From positions 1 through 39,396 of the forward strand of contig JAFKGE010000047.1 of assembly GCA_017307865.1 (NCBI GenBank): a DNA stretch of 39,396 bases, written 5' to 3'. Made by a program: the position numbers and the translations under genes. Positions 8,224 through 18,088 of the stretch are shown here, in pieces. Within the stretch, counting starts at the first letter, position 1, and the number at the start of each line of letters is the position of its first letter. This DNA comes from Burkholderiales bacterium (GTDB lineage: Bacteria; Pseudomonadota; Gammaproteobacteria; Burkholderiales; Burkholderiaceae_C). Below the pieces are notes generated by a model, which saw only the letters and a program-made list of their open reading frames with translations, searched no databases and was not told the origin of the DNA.

Positions 8224-8335
8224 GGCCGCGGAGCAGGCCATGCCAGCGATCGCCGTGACCGGGGTTTCCTTGGCCACTGGCGATACCCCCTTCAGGGGGG
8301 AGGCGCAACATCGCGCAGCGAGTGGAGCAACGGGG
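8224..8335. repeat. 112-bp intergenic element, copy A
   Basis: This stretch is almost identical to 25494-25605, with the same length and no gaps. Shared blocks include GCCAGCGATCGCCGTG, CACTGGCGAT, GGGGGGAGGCGCAACATCG and GCAGCGAGTGGAGC. It lies between the two kup genes, just beyond the 3' end of the upstream one. The GCGATCGC-rich first half and the ACCCCCTTCAGGGGG-like hairpin in the middle could fold. A short open frame through it on the minus strand is not a gene. Confidence 0.85.
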
Positions 8336-8339
8336 ATGT

Positions 8340-10211
8340 TCATATCTCCACCTTGCCGCCCAGCTCGACCACCGCGTTGCTCGGCAGGTTGAGGTATTCG
8401 GCCGCCGCCGTCGCCGTGTGGTGCATGTAGGCGAACAGCTTTTCGCGCCAGGGCATCAGGCCGGTGCCGACGGTGGGCGTGACGATGTGGCGCGACAGGA
8501 AATAGCTGGTGCTCATCGGGTTGAGCTTGACGCCGCGCGCGGCCAGCAGGGCCAGCGCCTTGGGCAGGTCGGGGTCGTTCTTGAAGCCGTAGTTCAGCAC
8601 CACCTGCCAGCAGTCGTGGCCCAGGGGTTCGAGCAGCAGGCGCTTTTCCATGCCGATCCACGGCACCTCGTGCTGCTGCACGGTGACGAACAGGTTCTGC
8701 TCGTGCAGCACCTTGTTGTGCTTGAGGTTGTGCAGCAGCGCGTTGGGCACGATGCCGGGATCGGGCGTGAGGAACACCGCCGTGCCGTCCACCCGCGTGG
8801 GTGGCGCCTCGAACAGCGCGGCCAGGAAGTCCTTCAGGTCCAGCGCCGTCTCCTGCAGCGCCTGGTGCAGCAGCGCGCGGCCGTCGCGCCAGGTCACCAT
8901 CAGGATGAAGATGGCGCCGGCGATGGCCAGCGGAAACCAGCCGCCGTGCACCAGCTTGAGCAGGTTGGAGCTCCAGAACAGCAGGTCGACCATCAGGAAG
9001 AAGCCCGTGGCCGCCAGCGCCAGCGCCAGCGACAGCCGCCAAGTGTAGCGCACGACGAAGAAGGTCAGCACGGTGGTGATCAGCATGTCGGTGGTGACGG
9101 CGATGCCGTAGGCCGCCGCCAGGTTGCTGGACGAGCGGAACATGCCGATGGCCAGCACGATGGTGACGAACAGGCCCCAGTTGACCAGCGGCATGTAGAT
9201 CTGGCCCATGTCGCGCACGCTGGTGTGCTGGATGGTCAGGTGCGGCAAAAAGCCCAGCTGGATGACCTGCTTGGTGACGCTGAACGCGCCCGAGATCAGC
9301 GCCTGCGAGGCGATCACCGCCGCCGCCGTGGCCAGGCCCACCAGCGGCAGTGTGGCCCAGTCGGGCGCCATGTGGAAGAACGGGTTCTTGACCGCCGCGT
9401 CGCCCTCGGCCAGCAGCAGCGCGCCCTGGCCGAAGTAGTTGAGCACCAGCGCCGGCATGGCGATGGTGAACCAGGCCAGGCGGATCGGCCGCTTGCCGAA
9501 GTGGCCCATGTCGGCGTACAGCGCCTCGCAGCCGGTCACGCACAGCACCACCGCGCCCAGGGTGATGAAGGTGACGCCCGGATGCTGCGCCGCGAAGGCC
9601 AGCGCGTAGTGCGGCGACAGCGCCCACAAGATGCGCGGGTTGTTGGCGATCTGCAGCACGCCCAGCACGGCGATCACGGCAAACCACAGCAGCATCACCG
9701 GGCCGAAGAAGCGCCCGATGCCGGCCGTACCCTTTTTTTGCACCAGAAACAGCGCGAACAGCACCGCCAGCGTGAGCGGGATGACGTATTCGGTGAAGGC
9801 GGGCGAGACCACCTCCAGCCCCTCCATGGCGCCCAGCGTGGTGATGGCCGGCGTGATCACGCCGTCGCCATAGAACAGACAGGTGCCGAAGATGCCCACC
9901 ATCAGCATGCCGCGCCGCAGCACCGGCTTGTCGGCCACGGCGCGCGAGGCCAGGGTCAGCATGGCCACCAGGCCGCCCTCGCCGTTGTTGTCGGCGCGCA
10001 GCACCAGGGCCACGTACTTGATGGAGACGATGACGGTGAGCGTCCAGAAGATCAGCGACAGCACGCCGTAGACGTTGTTGGGCGTGAACTGCACGTGGCC
10101 GGGGCCGAAGATCTCCTTGACCGTGTACAGCACGCTGGTGCCGATGTCGCCAAAGACCACGCCGATGGCTCCGACCATCAACGTGGGCAACGAGGACTTG
10201 GTTTCGGCCAT
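8340..10211 (-). CDS. kup: KUP/HAK/KT family potassium uptake transporter (second of two)
   Basis: A 623-aa paralogue of the neighbouring transporter, with [17 protein letters not shown] near residue 15, [19 protein letters not shown] and [16 protein letters not shown]. The first signature has Val where the family has Pro (TSVLY instead of TSPLY). ATG 10211 was chosen because it starts the conserved region; upstream in-frame codons are low-quality sequence. There is no clear ribosome binding site. The two copies are clearly diverged, so the duplication is old or the second was acquired. It is probably read from the gshA side, 70 bp upstream. Confidence 0.93.
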   Translation of the reverse strand: MAETKSSLPTLMVGAIGVVFGDIGTSVLYTVKEIFGPGHVQFTPNNVYGVLSLIFWTLTVIVSIKYVALVLRADNNGEGGLVAMLTLASRAVADKPVLRRGMLMVGIFGTCLFYGDGVITPAITTLGAMEGLEVVSPAFTEYVIPLTLAVLFALFLVQKKGTAGIGRFFGPVMLLWFAVIAVLGVLQIANNPRILWALSPHYALAFAAQHPGVTFITLGAVVLCVTGCEALYADMGHFGKRPIRLAWFTIAMPALVLNYFGQGALLLAEGDAAVKNPFFHMAPDWATLPLVGLATAAAVIASQALISGAFSVTKQVIQLGFLPHLTIQHTSVRDMGQIYMPLVNWGLFVTIVLAIGMFRSSSNLAAAYGIAVTTDMLITTVLTFFVVRYTWRLSLALALAATGFFLMVDLLFWSSNLLKLVHGGWFPLAIAGAIFILMVTWRDGRALLHQALQETALDLKDFLAALFEAPPTRVDGTAVFLTPDPGIVPNALLHNLKHNKVLHEQNLFVTVQQHEVPWIGMEKRLLLEPLGHDCWQVVLNYGFKNDPDLPKALALLAARGVKLNPMSTSYFLSRHIVTPTVGTGLMPWREKLFAYMHHTATAAAEYLNLPSNAVVELGGKVEI

Positions 10212-10281
10212 GGTCGGATGGGCGGGCGATGCATTGTGCGCCGAACGCGGCGGCGCGCCAAACCGGGCGGGGCCCAAGGCC

Positions 10282-11568
10282 TCAGGCGGTGTCGAGCAGT
10301 TCGGGGTCGGTGGCTTCCAACTCGTAGCTGGCGGCCACCATGGCCAGGCGGGCGATCACGCCGTACATGTAGAAGCGGTTGGGCGCGCGCGCCTCGCCCT
10401 TGGCGCCGGGACGCGGCAGATGGGCGTTGCCGGCAAAGGGCAGGGGCACGAAGCGCGCGCCCGGCGCGTTCAGGCTGTTGTCGGCGCCGCGCTCGGCGTG
10501 GATGCGATAAAAGCCCCCCACCACGTAGCGGTCGATCATGTAGACCACCGGCTCGGCCACCGCGTCGCGAATGCGCTCGCCGGTCAGCACGCCTTCCTGG
10601 ATGATCACCTCGCCGGTGGGCACGGGTGCGGCGCCGGCCTTGGGCGCCTTGGCGCCGATGTCGGCCAGGTCTTTCACGTCGCGCACCGTCATGATGCCCA
10701 TGCCGCGCGGGCCGTGGTCGGCCTTGACGACGACGAAGGGCTTCTCGGCAATGCCGTATTCCTTGTACTTGCGCCGGATCTTGGTCAGCAGCGCATCAAC
10801 GTGGGTGCGCAGGCAGTCGCCGCCGTAGGCCTCGTGGATGTCGATCTGCCCGCAGGTGGCGAACAGCGGGTTGATCAGCCAGGGGTCGATGCCGATCAGC
10901 TTGCCGAAGCGCTTGCTCACGTCCTCGTAGCACTGGAAGTGCCGGCTCTTGCGCCGCACCGTCCAGCCGGCCTGCAGCGGCGGCAGCAGGTATTGCTCGT
11001 GCAGGTCTTCCAGGATGCCCGGCGCGCCGTCGGGCAGGTCGTTGTTGAGCAGGATGGTGCAGGGGTCGAAGTGCTTGAGGCCCAGCCGGAAGCGCTGGCG
11101 CTGCGCCGGCTCCAGCGTCAGCTTCTGGCCGTCGGCCAGCGTCATGGGGGTGGCGCGCTTGAGCAGCGGGTCGACCGAGCCCAGGCGCACGTTCAGCCCC
11201 GCCATGCCGAAGATTTCGGCCAGGCGCGCCAGGCTGGCCAGGTAAAAGCTCGACAGCTTGCCGCTCTCGGGCACGATCAGCAGGTTGTGCGCCTCGGGGC
11301 AGATTTTTTCGATCGCCGCCTGCGCCGCCTGCACCGCCAGCGGCAGCGTGTCGGGCGACAGGTTGTGCCAGCCGTCGGGGTACAGGTTGGTGTCCACCGG
11401 CGCCAGCTTGAAGCCGGCGTTGCGGATGTCCACCGCGCAGTACAGTGGCGGCGTGTGCTCCATCCATTCCAGGCGAAACCAGCGCTCGATCACCGGCGTG
11501 GCGTCCAGCAGGCGCTGCTCCAGCTCGTTGATGGGGCCGTTCAGGGCGGTGATGAGGTGGGGAACCAT
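10282..11568 (-). CDS. gshA: glutamate-cysteine ligase, proteobacterial type
   Basis: A 428-aa enzyme for the first step of glutathione synthesis, joining Glu and Cys with ATP. It matches the separate proteobacterial gshA family (TIGR02049 type, found in Acidithiobacillus and many Burkholderiales), not the E. coli type. Characteristic stretches are [53 protein letters not shown] and [11 protein letters not shown]. The start ATG 11568 gives the usual MVPHLITAL beginning. No good ribosome binding site is seen. It sits between proA and the two kup genes on one strand. Confidence 0.9.
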   Translation of the reverse strand: MVPHLITALNGPINELEQRLLDATPVIERWFRLEWMEHTPPLYCAVDIRNAGFKLAPVDTNLYPDGWHNLSPDTLPLAVQAAQAAIEKICPEAHNLLIVPESGKLSSFYLASLARLAEIFGMAGLNVRLGSVDPLLKRATPMTLADGQKLTLEPAQRQRFRLGLKHFDPCTILLNNDLPDGAPGILEDLHEQYLLPPLQAGWTVRRKSRHFQCYEDVSKRFGKLIGIDPWLINPLFATCGQIDIHEAYGGDCLRTHVDALLTKIRRKYKEYGIAEKPFVVVKADHGPRGMGIMTVRDVKDLADIGAKAPKAGAAPVPTGEVIIQEGVLTGERIRDAVAEPVVYMIDRYVVGGFYRIHAERGADNSLNAPGARFVPLPFAGNAHLPRPGAKGEARAPNRFYMYGVIARLAMVAASYELEATDPELLDTA

Positions 11569-11650
11569 GGGGGCGGGGGCGTTGGAGTCCCCGCAGTGTA
11601 ATGGGCCTGCCAATCGGTCTCGGCCGTTCCCGCGCGCCGCGGCCGCTGGC

Positions 11651-12967
11651 TCAGCCGCGCACCTCGCCCTCGCCCAGCACCACCCACTTCAGCGAGGTCA
11701 GCCCCTCGATGCCCACCGGCCCGCGGGCGTGGAACTTGTCGGTGCTGATGCCGATCTCGGCGCCCAGGCCGTATTCGAAGCCGTCGGCAAAGCGCGTGCT
11801 GGCGTTGACCATGACGCTGGCCGAATCGACCTCGCGCAGAAAGCGCTGGGCGTGGCGGTGGTCGCTGGTCAGGATGGCGTCGGTGTGGTGGCTGCCGTAG
11901 TGGTTGATGTGGGCGATCGCCTCGTCCAGGCCCGCCACCACCTTGATGCTGATGATGGGCGCCAGGTATTCCTCGTACCAGTCGGATTCTTGCGCGGGCT
12001 TCAGAAATGCTATGATATCAATAGCTGCTGGCGCTTGATTGGCGGGCGCTACAGGCCGATTTTGCTTGAGAATCGCCAGCGCCTCGGCATCGCAGCGCAT
12101 CTCCACCCCCTTGGCGGCAAACACGGCGCCGATGCGCGGCAGAAAGGCTTGGGCCACGCCGCGCGCCACCAGCAGGCTTTCGGTGGCGTTGCAGGGGCTG
12201 TATTTTTGCGTCTTGGCGTTGTCCACCACGGTGACGGCCAAGTCCAGATCGCAGGGCTCGTCGACGTAGCTGTGGCAGTTGCCGTCCAGGTGCTTGATGA
12301 CCGGCACCCTGGCCTCGCGGCTGATGCGCTCGATCAGGCCCCGGCCGCCGCGCGGGATGACGACGTCGACGAACTCGGGCATGGTGATCAGCAGGCCGAC
12401 GGCGGCGCGGTCGGTGGTGGGCACCAGCTGCACCGCCGCGGGCGGCAGGCCGGCCGCTTCGAGCGCCTGCTGCACCAGGGCGGCCAGCGCGCGGTTGGAC
12501 TCGATGGCCTCGCTGCCGCCGCGCAGGATGGCGGCGTTGGCGCTCTTGATCGACAGGCTGGCGGCCTCGATGGTGACGTTGGGGCGGCTTTCGTAAATCA
12601 TGCCGAACACGCCGATGGGCACGCGCATCTGCCCCACGCGGATGCCGCTGGGCTGCTGCCGCAGGCCCACGACGTCGCCGATCAGGTCGGGCATGGCGGC
12701 CAGCTGCTCGCAGCCCTGGGCGCAGGTCTCGATGATGGGCGGCGTGAGCTTGAGGCGGTCGCGCATCGGTGCGCTCAGTTCGCCGGCGCGCGCCAGATCG
12801 CGCGCGTTGGCGGCCTGCAGCGGCTCGACGTGGGCGCGCAGCAGGCGCGCCAGCTCGCGCAGCGCCTGATTGCGCACGGCAGCGGGCGCGCGCGCCATGG
12901 CGCGCGAGGCGTCGCGGGCCTGGCGGCCCAGGGCTTGCATGGTGAGGGAGACATCGGGCGCGTTCAT
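11651..12967 (-). CDS. proA: gamma-glutamyl phosphate reductase, with repeat-derived insert
   Basis: A 438-aa NADPH-dependent reductase of proline synthesis, longer than the roughly 417 aa of E. coli ProA. Family motifs include [14 protein letters not shown] (about 120-133), IPRGGRGLI, the catalytic Cys259 in SPCNATE and, near the end, [18 protein letters not shown] with the [13 protein letters not shown] tail. Residues about 301-321 are encoded by repeat R3 inserted in frame; they lie just before [10 protein letters not shown]. Start ATG 12967 is preceded 6 nt away by GACAAT and no ribosome binding site. It ends the leuS-lptE-holA-proA series. Confidence 0.93.
   Translation of the reverse strand: MNAPDVSLTMQALGRQARDASRAMARAPAAVRNQALRELARLLRAHVEPLQAANARDLARAGELSAPMRDRLKLTPPIIETCAQGCEQLAAMPDLIGDVVGLRQQPSGIRVGQMRVPIGVFGMIYESRPNVTIEAASLSIKSANAAILRGGSEAIESNRALAALVQQALEAAGLPPAAVQLVPTTDRAAVGLLITMPEFVDVVIPRGGRGLIERISREARVPVIKHLDGNCHSYVDEPCDLDLAVTVVDNAKTQKYSPCNATESLLVARGVAQAFLPRIGAVFAAKGVEMRCDAEALAILKQNRPVAPANQAPAAIDIIAFLKPAQESDWYEEYLAPIISIKVVAGLDEAIAHINHYGSHHTDAILTSDHRHAQRFLREVDSASVMVNASTRFADGFEYGLGAEIGISTDKFHARGPVGIEGLTSLKWVVLGEGEVRG
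12006..12065 (+). repeat. 60-bp repeat, copy R3, inside proA
   Basis: Near-consensus copy lying wholly inside the proA reading frame, antisense to it. The head is GCTATGATATCAATAGC (12009-12025), then the core GCGCTTGATTGGCGGGCG and tail AGGCCGATTTTG. It has no in-frame stop in proA and adds about 20 residues (around [12 protein letters not shown]). Confidence 0.88.
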
Positions 12968-12973
12968 GCCCCG

Positions 12974-12979
12974 ATTGTC
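12974..12979 (-). promoter_or_regulatory. -10-like box 6 nt before the proA start
   Basis: GACAAT on the minus strand, 6 nt before ATG, with no Shine-Dalgarno sequence. A transcript would start at or next to the ATG. No convincing -35 is seen. Similar arrangements precede leuS, fur, hemB, hemJ, the CoA-transferase and the Nudix gene. Confidence 0.45.
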
Positions 12980-13004
12980 CCAAAAGATGGCGCCGAACGC
13001 CGGT

Positions 13005-14060
13005 TCAGCGCGCCGGCGCGCAGGCACCGGTCAGGCTTTGCGCCAGCCGCTGCAGCGCCTGCCAGGGGTCCTGCGGCCAGCCGGGATGCTGCAGGCCCTT
13101 GACGATGCCGTCCACGCGCCAGGCGGCCTCCAGCAGGGCGTCGAGCTGGCGCTCGGACAAGAGCGGCAGCACGCGCTCGAACAGGCGCTCGCGCAGGCCC
13201 CACACGCGCTCACTGCGCAGCGCCAGCGGCAGCGGCTTGCCGGCGGCCATGGCGTCCTGGATGCGCTTGAGCGCGCGGATGTCCTCGGCAATGGCGTAGT
13301 GCACCAGCACCGGCGCCTCGCCCTCGGCCTGCAGGCCGTCGATCATGCGCTGCACGCGCTCGCGCCGGCCGGCCAGCACGGCCTCGGACAGCTTGAACAC
13401 GTCGTAGCGCGCCACGTTGGTGACGGCCGCCTCCACCTGCTCCAGCGTCAGCTCGCCAGCCGGGTGCAGCAAGCCCAGCTTGCTGATCTCCTGGTGCGCG
13501 GCCAGCAGGTTGCCTTCCACCTGGTCGGCAAAGAACTGTAGCGTGCGCTGCCCCGCCTCGCCCGCCTGCACGCGCTGGCCCTGCGCGGCCAGGCGCTGGG
13601 CGATCCAGGCCGGCAGCTGCGCGCGCTCGACGCTGTCGATCTGGATCGCCACGCCGGCGCCCTCCAGCGCGCTGAACCAGACGGATGTGCGCGTGGCCTT
13701 GTCCAGCCGCGGCAGCAGCACCAGCGTCAGCACCGCGTCGTTGCCCGCCGCCTGCTGGGCGATCTGCTGCAGCGCGGCGCTGCCGTCCTTGCCCGGCTTG
13801 CCCGAGGGCACGCGGATCTCGACGATCTGCTTGTCGGCAAACAGGCTCAAGGATCCGCCGGCCGCCAGCACGGCGCTCCAGTCGTAGTTGGCGCCCGCCA
13901 CGGTGAAGCTGCTGCGCTCGGTGTAGCCCTGCGCGCGCGCCGCCGCGCGGATGGCGTCGGCCGCCTCCTGCGCCAGCAGCGCCTCGTCGCCGTGCAGCAC
14001 GTACAGCGGGCGCAGCGCTTTTTGCAGGTGGGTGGGCAGTTGGGCGGCGCTCAGTTGCAT
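13005..14060 (-). CDS. holA: DNA polymerase III subunit delta
   Basis: A 351-aa clamp-loader subunit that opens the beta sliding clamp. The N-terminal region ([25 protein letters not shown]) and [13 protein letters not shown] fit the delta subunit, with the usual length near 340-350 aa. The start ATG 14060 gives a normal N-terminus. In related bacteria it follows lptE directly. Here 780 bp holding an opposite-strand toxin-antitoxin pair separates them, so holA probably needs its own promoter or read-through across antisense genes. Confidence 0.9.
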   Translation of the reverse strand: MQLSAAQLPTHLQKALRPLYVLHGDEALLAQEAADAIRAAARAQGYTERSSFTVAGANYDWSAVLAAGGSLSLFADKQIVEIRVPSGKPGKDGSAALQQIAQQAAGNDAVLTLVLLPRLDKATRTSVWFSALEGAGVAIQIDSVERAQLPAWIAQRLAAQGQRVQAGEAGQRTLQFFADQVEGNLLAAHQEISKLGLLHPAGELTLEQVEAAVTNVARYDVFKLSEAVLAGRRERVQRMIDGLQAEGEAPVLVHYAIAEDIRALKRIQDAMAAGKPLPLALRSERVWGLRERLFERVLPLLSERQLDALLEAAWRVDGIVKGLQHPGWPQDPWQALQRLAQSLTGACAPAR

Positions 14061-14181
14061 GGCCCGATTCTCGCCGCTGGTGGCTTTCCTTGCGAAGTCG
14101 GCATGGTGAACACGACGGTGGTCATGCGCGGGGCGGTGTGAATTGTGAGGCCTGTTCCAGATCAATGCATAGCAATTGCAC

Positions 14182-14193
14182 TACAATTGGCTC
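14182..14193 (+). promoter_or_regulatory. promoter and possible operator of the toxin-antitoxin pair
   Basis: TACAAT (14182-14187) lies 6 nt before the antitoxin ATG with no ribosome binding site, so a leaderless transcript is likely. Two CAATTG hexamers at 14173-14178 and 14184-14189 are 11 bp apart, about one helical turn, and one overlaps the -10 box. This suits autorepression by a ribbon-helix-helix antitoxin. No good -35 is visible. Confidence 0.45.
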
Positions 14194-14469
14194 ATGAAAA
14201 CCGCCCAACTGCCCCCGGTGCGTGTCGCCCCCGCCGTACGCGCGCAAATCGAAGCCGTGCTGCAGGCGGGCGAAACGCTGTCGCAGTTCGTCGAGCAGGC
14301 CGCCGTGCAGGCCGCGCAGCGCCGTCAGGCCCAGCAAGCCTTCGTGGCGCGTGGCCGCGCGGCGCTGGCCCGGGCACAGGAAACGGGTGTGCTGCACGAC
14401 GCCGACGACGCCTTGGCCGCCATGCAGGCGCGGCTGGACGCCCGCGTGGCCGCGCTGCGGCGGTCATGA
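14194..14469 (+). CDS. antitoxin, YlcI/YnfO-like (ribbon-helix-helix type)
   Basis: A 91-aa protein with an N-terminal stretch like a ribbon-helix-helix DNA-binding domain (LPPVRVAPAVRAQIEAVLQ, residues 6-24; then GETLSQFVEQAAVQAA) and an Ala/Arg/Gln-rich helical C-terminus that would wrap around the toxin. It is followed 37 bp later by a ParE/RelE-like toxin. The order antitoxin then toxin is standard. The pair stands on the plus strand within a long minus-strand housekeeping operon, suggesting insertion. Confidence 0.72.
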   Translation: MKTAQLPPVRVAPAVRAQIEAVLQAGETLSQFVEQAAVQAAQRRQAQQAFVARGRAALARAQETGVLHDADDALAAMQARLDARVAALRRS

Positions 14470-14506
14470 GGGCCCACGCGGCCGTGCAACGCACGGAGAT
14501 GGCCCG

Positions 14507-14818
14507 GTGAGCCATGCCGTGCGCCTGACGCCCGAGGCGCTGGACGACCTGCAACGGCTGGAAGACTTTCTCATCGAGTCCGCGCTGGCCCACGGGGATC
14601 TCGACCTGCCGGCCCGCGCCATGGCTGCCATCCAGCGCGAATTTCGCATTCTTGCTCGCAACCCCTTCACCTGCCGCATCGCTTTCGACGACCGGCTGGA
14701 GCGCGAATTGGTGATCCCGTTCGGCGCCTCGGGCTACGTGGCACTGTTCCACATCGTCAGCGACAAGGAAGTGATCGTGTCGGCCATTCGCCATCAGCGC
14801 GAGGACGACTACCACTGA
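14507..14818 (+). CDS. RelE/ParE-family toxin
   Basis: A 103-aa ParE/RelE-like toxin. Motifs are the N-terminal VRLTPEALDDLQRLEDFLIE helix pair, an FRILARNPFTCRI segment and the C-terminal RELVIPFGASGYVALFHI strand pair ending in IVSAIRHQREDDY. GTG 14507 is chosen because GGAGA lies 7 nt upstream and the product begins like its relatives. ParE members poison gyrase and RelE members cut mRNA; which applies here cannot be read from the sequence. Confidence 0.82.
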   Translation: MSHAVRLTPEALDDLQRLEDFLIESALAHGDLDLPARAMAAIQREFRILARNPFTCRIAFDDRLERELVIPFGASGYVALFHIVSDKEVIVSAIRHQREDDYH

Positions 14819-14841
14819 TGCTTCGGCCTCACGGACGAGGT

Positions 14842-15345
14842 TCAGTTGAGCTTGACGGTGGCCAGCCGCCGCATCACCTGCTGCACGATGTCGCTCTGCA
14901 TGTTCTGGTAGAGCATCAACGCTTCCTGCTCCTTCGACAGCGCGGCCGATTCGCTGTAGCTCTGGTCGATTTCGCGCAGGATTTCGGACGTCGGCAGCAG
15001 CTCGCGTCCGGCGGGGGTGACGACCCGGAAGGCGAAGCGGATGCGCAGTTGGAACTCGCGCACCTCGCCGGTGGCCGTCAGGCTGACCACGGCGCGCTCG
15101 CGCTGCTCGCCCTTGCTTTCCAGCACCACGTCGGCCTTGGCTTTTTGTGCGGCGTCGGTGATGACCTGCACCTGCCCGGTGCCCTGCAGCTGGCGGCGCA
15201 GCTCCAGCCCCAGGCCTGAGGTGGCGGGCAGCGCCAGGTCGATGCTGTGAAAGCTGAACGAAGGCGCCTTGCGCACCGCAAAGCCGCAGCCGGCCAGGGC
15301 CAGCGGGGCGGCGGCCAGCAGCAGGGCGCGGCGTTGGCGGCGCAC
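14842..15345 (-). CDS. lptE: LPS-assembly lipoprotein LptE
   Basis: A 167-aa outer-membrane lipoprotein that plugs the LptD barrel and helps deliver LPS to the surface. GTG 15345 is proposed as start, 5 nt after the leuS stop. It yields an N-terminus with three Arg and a hydrophobic stretch ending in the lipobox LAGC with Cys20. The mature part (FHSIDLALPATSGLGLELRR, then VLESKGEQRERAVVSLTATG and an MQSDIVQQVMRRLATV tail) fits LptE. Coupling to leuS fits the conserved leuS-lptE-holA order. Confidence 0.88.
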   Translation of the reverse strand: MRRQRRALLLAAAPLALAGCGFAVRKAPSFSFHSIDLALPATSGLGLELRRQLQGTGQVQVITDAAQKAKADVVLESKGEQRERAVVSLTATGEVREFQLRIRFAFRVVTPAGRELLPTSEILREIDQSYSESAALSKEQEALMLYQNMQSDIVQQVMRRLATVKLN

Positions 15346-15350
15346 CGTGC

Positions 15351-18056
15351 TCAGCCCACCACCACGTTGATCAGGCGCCCGGGCACGATCACCACCTTGC
15401 GCACCGTGGCGCCGGCGCCGAACTTGGCGAAGGCCTCGCTGGCCAGCGCGGCCTGCTCGATGGCCTCGCGCGAGGCGCCGGCGGGCACGCGGATGGCGCC
15501 GCGCAGCTTGCCGCCCACCTGCAGCACCAGCTCGATCTCGTCCTGCTCCAGCGCCTTGGCGTCGACGCCGGGCCAGGGCGCGTCCAGCACCTCGCCCTGC
15601 AGCGCGGCAAAGCCCAGCTGTTGCCACAGCTGGTGCGTGACGTGCGGGGTGACGGGGTAGAGCACGCGCAGCAGGATGGAAAAGCCCTCGGCCAGCGCGG
15701 CGGTGTCGCCGGGCGAACCGTCGGGCTTGAACGCCTCAAGAGCATTGAGCATCTTCATCGCGCCCGACACCACGGTGTTGTATTGCAGGCGCTGATAGTC
15801 GTGCTCGACCTGGCCGAGCACGGTGTGGATTTCGTGGCGCAGCGCCTTGGCGGCCTTGCCGAGTTCCAAGCTTTTTTGGCCGCTGTCGCCCATGGATTGA
15901 GCGCTGGCAGCTATGTTTTGAATAGCATTCAGCTTGACGCCGAAGTTCCACACCCGGCGCAGAAAGCGGTAGCTGCCTTCGACGGCGGCGTCGTTCCACT
16001 CCAGCGTCAGCTCGGGCGGCGAGGTGAACATGGTGTACAGGCGCGCGGTGTCGGCGCCGTACTTCTCGATCAGCGCCTGCGGATCGACGCCGTTGTTCTT
16101 GGACTTGGACATGGTGCCCACGCCCTCGTAGTCGATCGGCGTGCCCGCGGGCAGCCGGCCGTCGCCGCTGTCGGCCGGGTTCTTCAGCCGCGCGCCGACG
16201 ATCTTGCCGCCTTCGTCGGTGACGTTTTCCACGTCCTGCGGCCAGAAGTAGTCCTTGCCGCCCTTGGCGGTGCGCCGGCTGTAGATGTGATTGAGCACCA
16301 TGCCCTGCGTCAGCAGGCGGGTGAAGGGCTCGTCGACCTGCACCAGCTTCAGGTCACGCATCACCTTGGTCCAGAAGCGCGCGTACAGCAGGTGCAGGAT
16401 GGCGTGCTCGATGCCGCCGATGTACTGGTCCATCGGCATCCAGTGGCGCGTGCCGACGGCCACCATGGCCTGCTCGTTGGTGGGGTCGCAGTAGCGCATG
16501 AAATACCACGAACTGTCCACGAAGGTGTCCATGGTGTCGGTCTCGCGCCGCGCCGGCTGGCCGCATTTTGGGCAGCTGCAGGCCAGGAAGGCTTCGCACT
16601 TGTTCAGCGGGTTGCCGCTGCCGTCGGGCACCAGGTCCTGCGGCAGCACCACGGGCAAGTCCTTTTCGGGTACCGGCACCGCGCCGCAGTCCGCGCAGTG
16701 GATGATGGGGATCGGCGTGCCCCAGTAGCGCTGGCGCGAGATGCCCCAGTCGCGCAGGCGCCAGGTCACTTTTTTCTCGCCCAGGCCCTTTTGCTCCAGC
16801 GCCTCGGCCACGGCGTCGACCGCGTCGGGGTATTCGAGGCCGCTGAAGACGTCGGAGTTGATGGTCACGCCGCCCTGCTTGTCGGCGTACCAGTCGTGCC
16901 AGTGCGCGTCGTCGTAGTCCTTGCCGTCGACGTGCACCACCTGCTGGATCGGCAGGCCGTACTTGAGCGCGAAGGCGAAGTCGCGCTCGTCGTGCGCGGG
17001 CACGCCCATCACGGCGCCGTCGCCGTAGCTCATCAGCACGTAGTTGCCGACCCACAGCGGCACCGCCTCGCCGGTCAGCGGGTGCGTCACCGTCAGGCCG
17101 GTGGGCATGCCTTCCTTTTCCTTGGCGGCCAGCTCGGCCTCGGTGGTGCCGCCCTGCTTGCACTTCTCGATGAAGGCGGCGAGTTCAGGCTTGCCCCGGG
17201 CGGCGTGCGCGGCCAGCGGGTGCTCGGGCGCCACGGCGCAAAAGGTCACGCCCATGATGGTGTCGGCGCGCGTGGTGAAGACGTACATGCGGCCGCCGCC
17301 GATGGGCTGGCCGTCCGCGCCCGCGATGTCGTGCGTGAAGGCAAAGCGCACGCCCTCGCTCTTGCCGATCCAGTTTTCCTGCATCAGGCGCACGCGGTCG
17401 GGCCAGCCGGTCAGCGTCGCCTTGGGGTTGCCGATCTGCACGTGGTCGAGCAGCTCTTGCGCGTAGTCGGTGATCTTGAGGTAGTAGCCCGGGATCTCGC
17501 GTTTTTCGACCACCGCGCCGGTGCGCCAGCCGCGGCCGTCGATCACCTGCTCGTTGGCCAGCACGGTCTGGTCCACCGGGTCCCAGTTGACGACCTGGGT
17601 CTTGCGATAGGCGATGCCCTTGTCCAGCATCTTCAGGAACAGCCACTGGTTCCAGCGGTAGTAGCTGGCGTCGCAGGTGGCCACCTCGCGGCTCCAGTCG
17701 ATGGCCAGGCCCATGGCCTGCATCTGGCCCTTCATGTAGGCGATGTTGTCGTAGGTCCACTTCGCAGGCGGCACCTTGTTCTTCAGTGCGGCGTTTTCGG
17801 CCGGCAGGCCGAAGGCGTCCCAGCCCATGGGCATCAGCACGTTGAAGCCCTTCATGCGCAGCTGGCGCGTGAGCATGTCGTTGATGGTGTAGTTGCGCAC
17901 GTGGCCCATGTGCAGCTTGCCGCTGGGATAGGGCAGCATGGAGCAGGCGTAGTACTTGGGCTTGGCCGCGTCCTCCGTGACGCGGTAGGCGTCGGCCGCG
18001 CGCCACTGGGCCTGCGCGGCGGCCTCGACCTCCGAATGCGTGTATTGGTCTTGCAT
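15351..18056 (-). CDS. leuS: leucyl-tRNA synthetase, with repeat-derived insert
   Basis: A 901-aa class I synthetase charging tRNA-Leu. Signatures are the HIGH-type HMGH at 49-52 (in [14 protein letters not shown]) and the KMSKS-type TMSKSKNNG at about 648-656. The editing domain lies between them, with CxxC zinc-type pairs in [11 protein letters not shown] and ACSCPKCGQ. It is longer than E. coli LeuRS (860 aa). Residues about 711-729 ([20 protein letters not shown] region) come from repeat R4, inserted in frame between the first helix of the anticodon-binding domain and [18 protein letters not shown] box sits 7 nt before ATG, with no ribosome binding site. Confidence 0.96.
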   Translation of the reverse strand: MQDQYTHSEVEAAAQAQWRAADAYRVTEDAAKPKYYACSMLPYPSGKLHMGHVRNYTINDMLTRQLRMKGFNVLMPMGWDAFGLPAENAALKNKVPPAKWTYDNIAYMKGQMQAMGLAIDWSREVATCDASYYRWNQWLFLKMLDKGIAYRKTQVVNWDPVDQTVLANEQVIDGRGWRTGAVVEKREIPGYYLKITDYAQELLDHVQIGNPKATLTGWPDRVRLMQENWIGKSEGVRFAFTHDIAGADGQPIGGGRMYVFTTRADTIMGVTFCAVAPEHPLAAHAARGKPELAAFIEKCKQGGTTEAELAAKEKEGMPTGLTVTHPLTGEAVPLWVGNYVLMSYGDGAVMGVPAHDERDFAFALKYGLPIQQVVHVDGKDYDDAHWHDWYADKQGGVTINSDVFSGLEYPDAVDAVAEALEQKGLGEKKVTWRLRDWGISRQRYWGTPIPIIHCADCGAVPVPEKDLPVVLPQDLVPDGSGNPLNKCEAFLACSCPKCGQPARRETDTMDTFVDSSWYFMRYCDPTNEQAMVAVGTRHWMPMDQYIGGIEHAILHLLYARFWTKVMRDLKLVQVDEPFTRLLTQGMVLNHIYSRRTAKGGKDYFWPQDVENVTDEGGKIVGARLKNPADSGDGRLPAGTPIDYEGVGTMSKSKNNGVDPQALIEKYGADTARLYTMFTSPPELTLEWNDAAVEGSYRFLRRVWNFGVKLNAIQNIAASAQSMGDSGQKSLELGKAAKALRHEIHTVLGQVEHDYQRLQYNTVVSGAMKMLNALEAFKPDGSPGDTAALAEGFSILLRVLYPVTPHVTHQLWQQLGFAALQGEVLDAPWPGVDAKALEQDEIELVLQVGGKLRGAIRVPAGASREAIEQAALASEAFAKFGAGATVRKVVIVPGRLINVVVG
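15870..15927 (-). repeat. 60-bp repeat, copy R4, inside leuS
   Basis: Same-strand copy within leuS. The head GCTATTCAAAACATAGC (15910-15926), core GCCAGCGCTCAATCCATGG, then GGGCGACAGCGGCC match the repeat with several changes. The changes leave no in-frame stop. The diverged core suggests an older insertion than R3. Confidence 0.8.
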
Positions 18057-18063
18057 GGGGCAA

Positions 18064-18069
18064 ATTGTA
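18064..18069 (-). promoter_or_regulatory. -10-like box 7 nt before the leuS start
   Basis: TACAAT on the minus strand followed by TTGCCCC and ATG, with no Shine-Dalgarno sequence. The flank of repeat R5 offers a weak TTATCG 17 bp upstream as a -35. If used, the leuS message would be leaderless, and R5 would mark the break from exbD. Confidence 0.5.
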
Positions 18070-18088
18070 GGCGGCTCGCGGCCGCCCG

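Noticed and set aside
8179-8340. Small minus-strand frame through the 112-bp element ([15 protein letters not shown]...), with a similar frame at 25450-25547
   Set aside because: It exists because the element is GC-rich and its copies share a frame. It has no ribosome binding site, and the similarity follows from the DNA repeat, not from protein selection.
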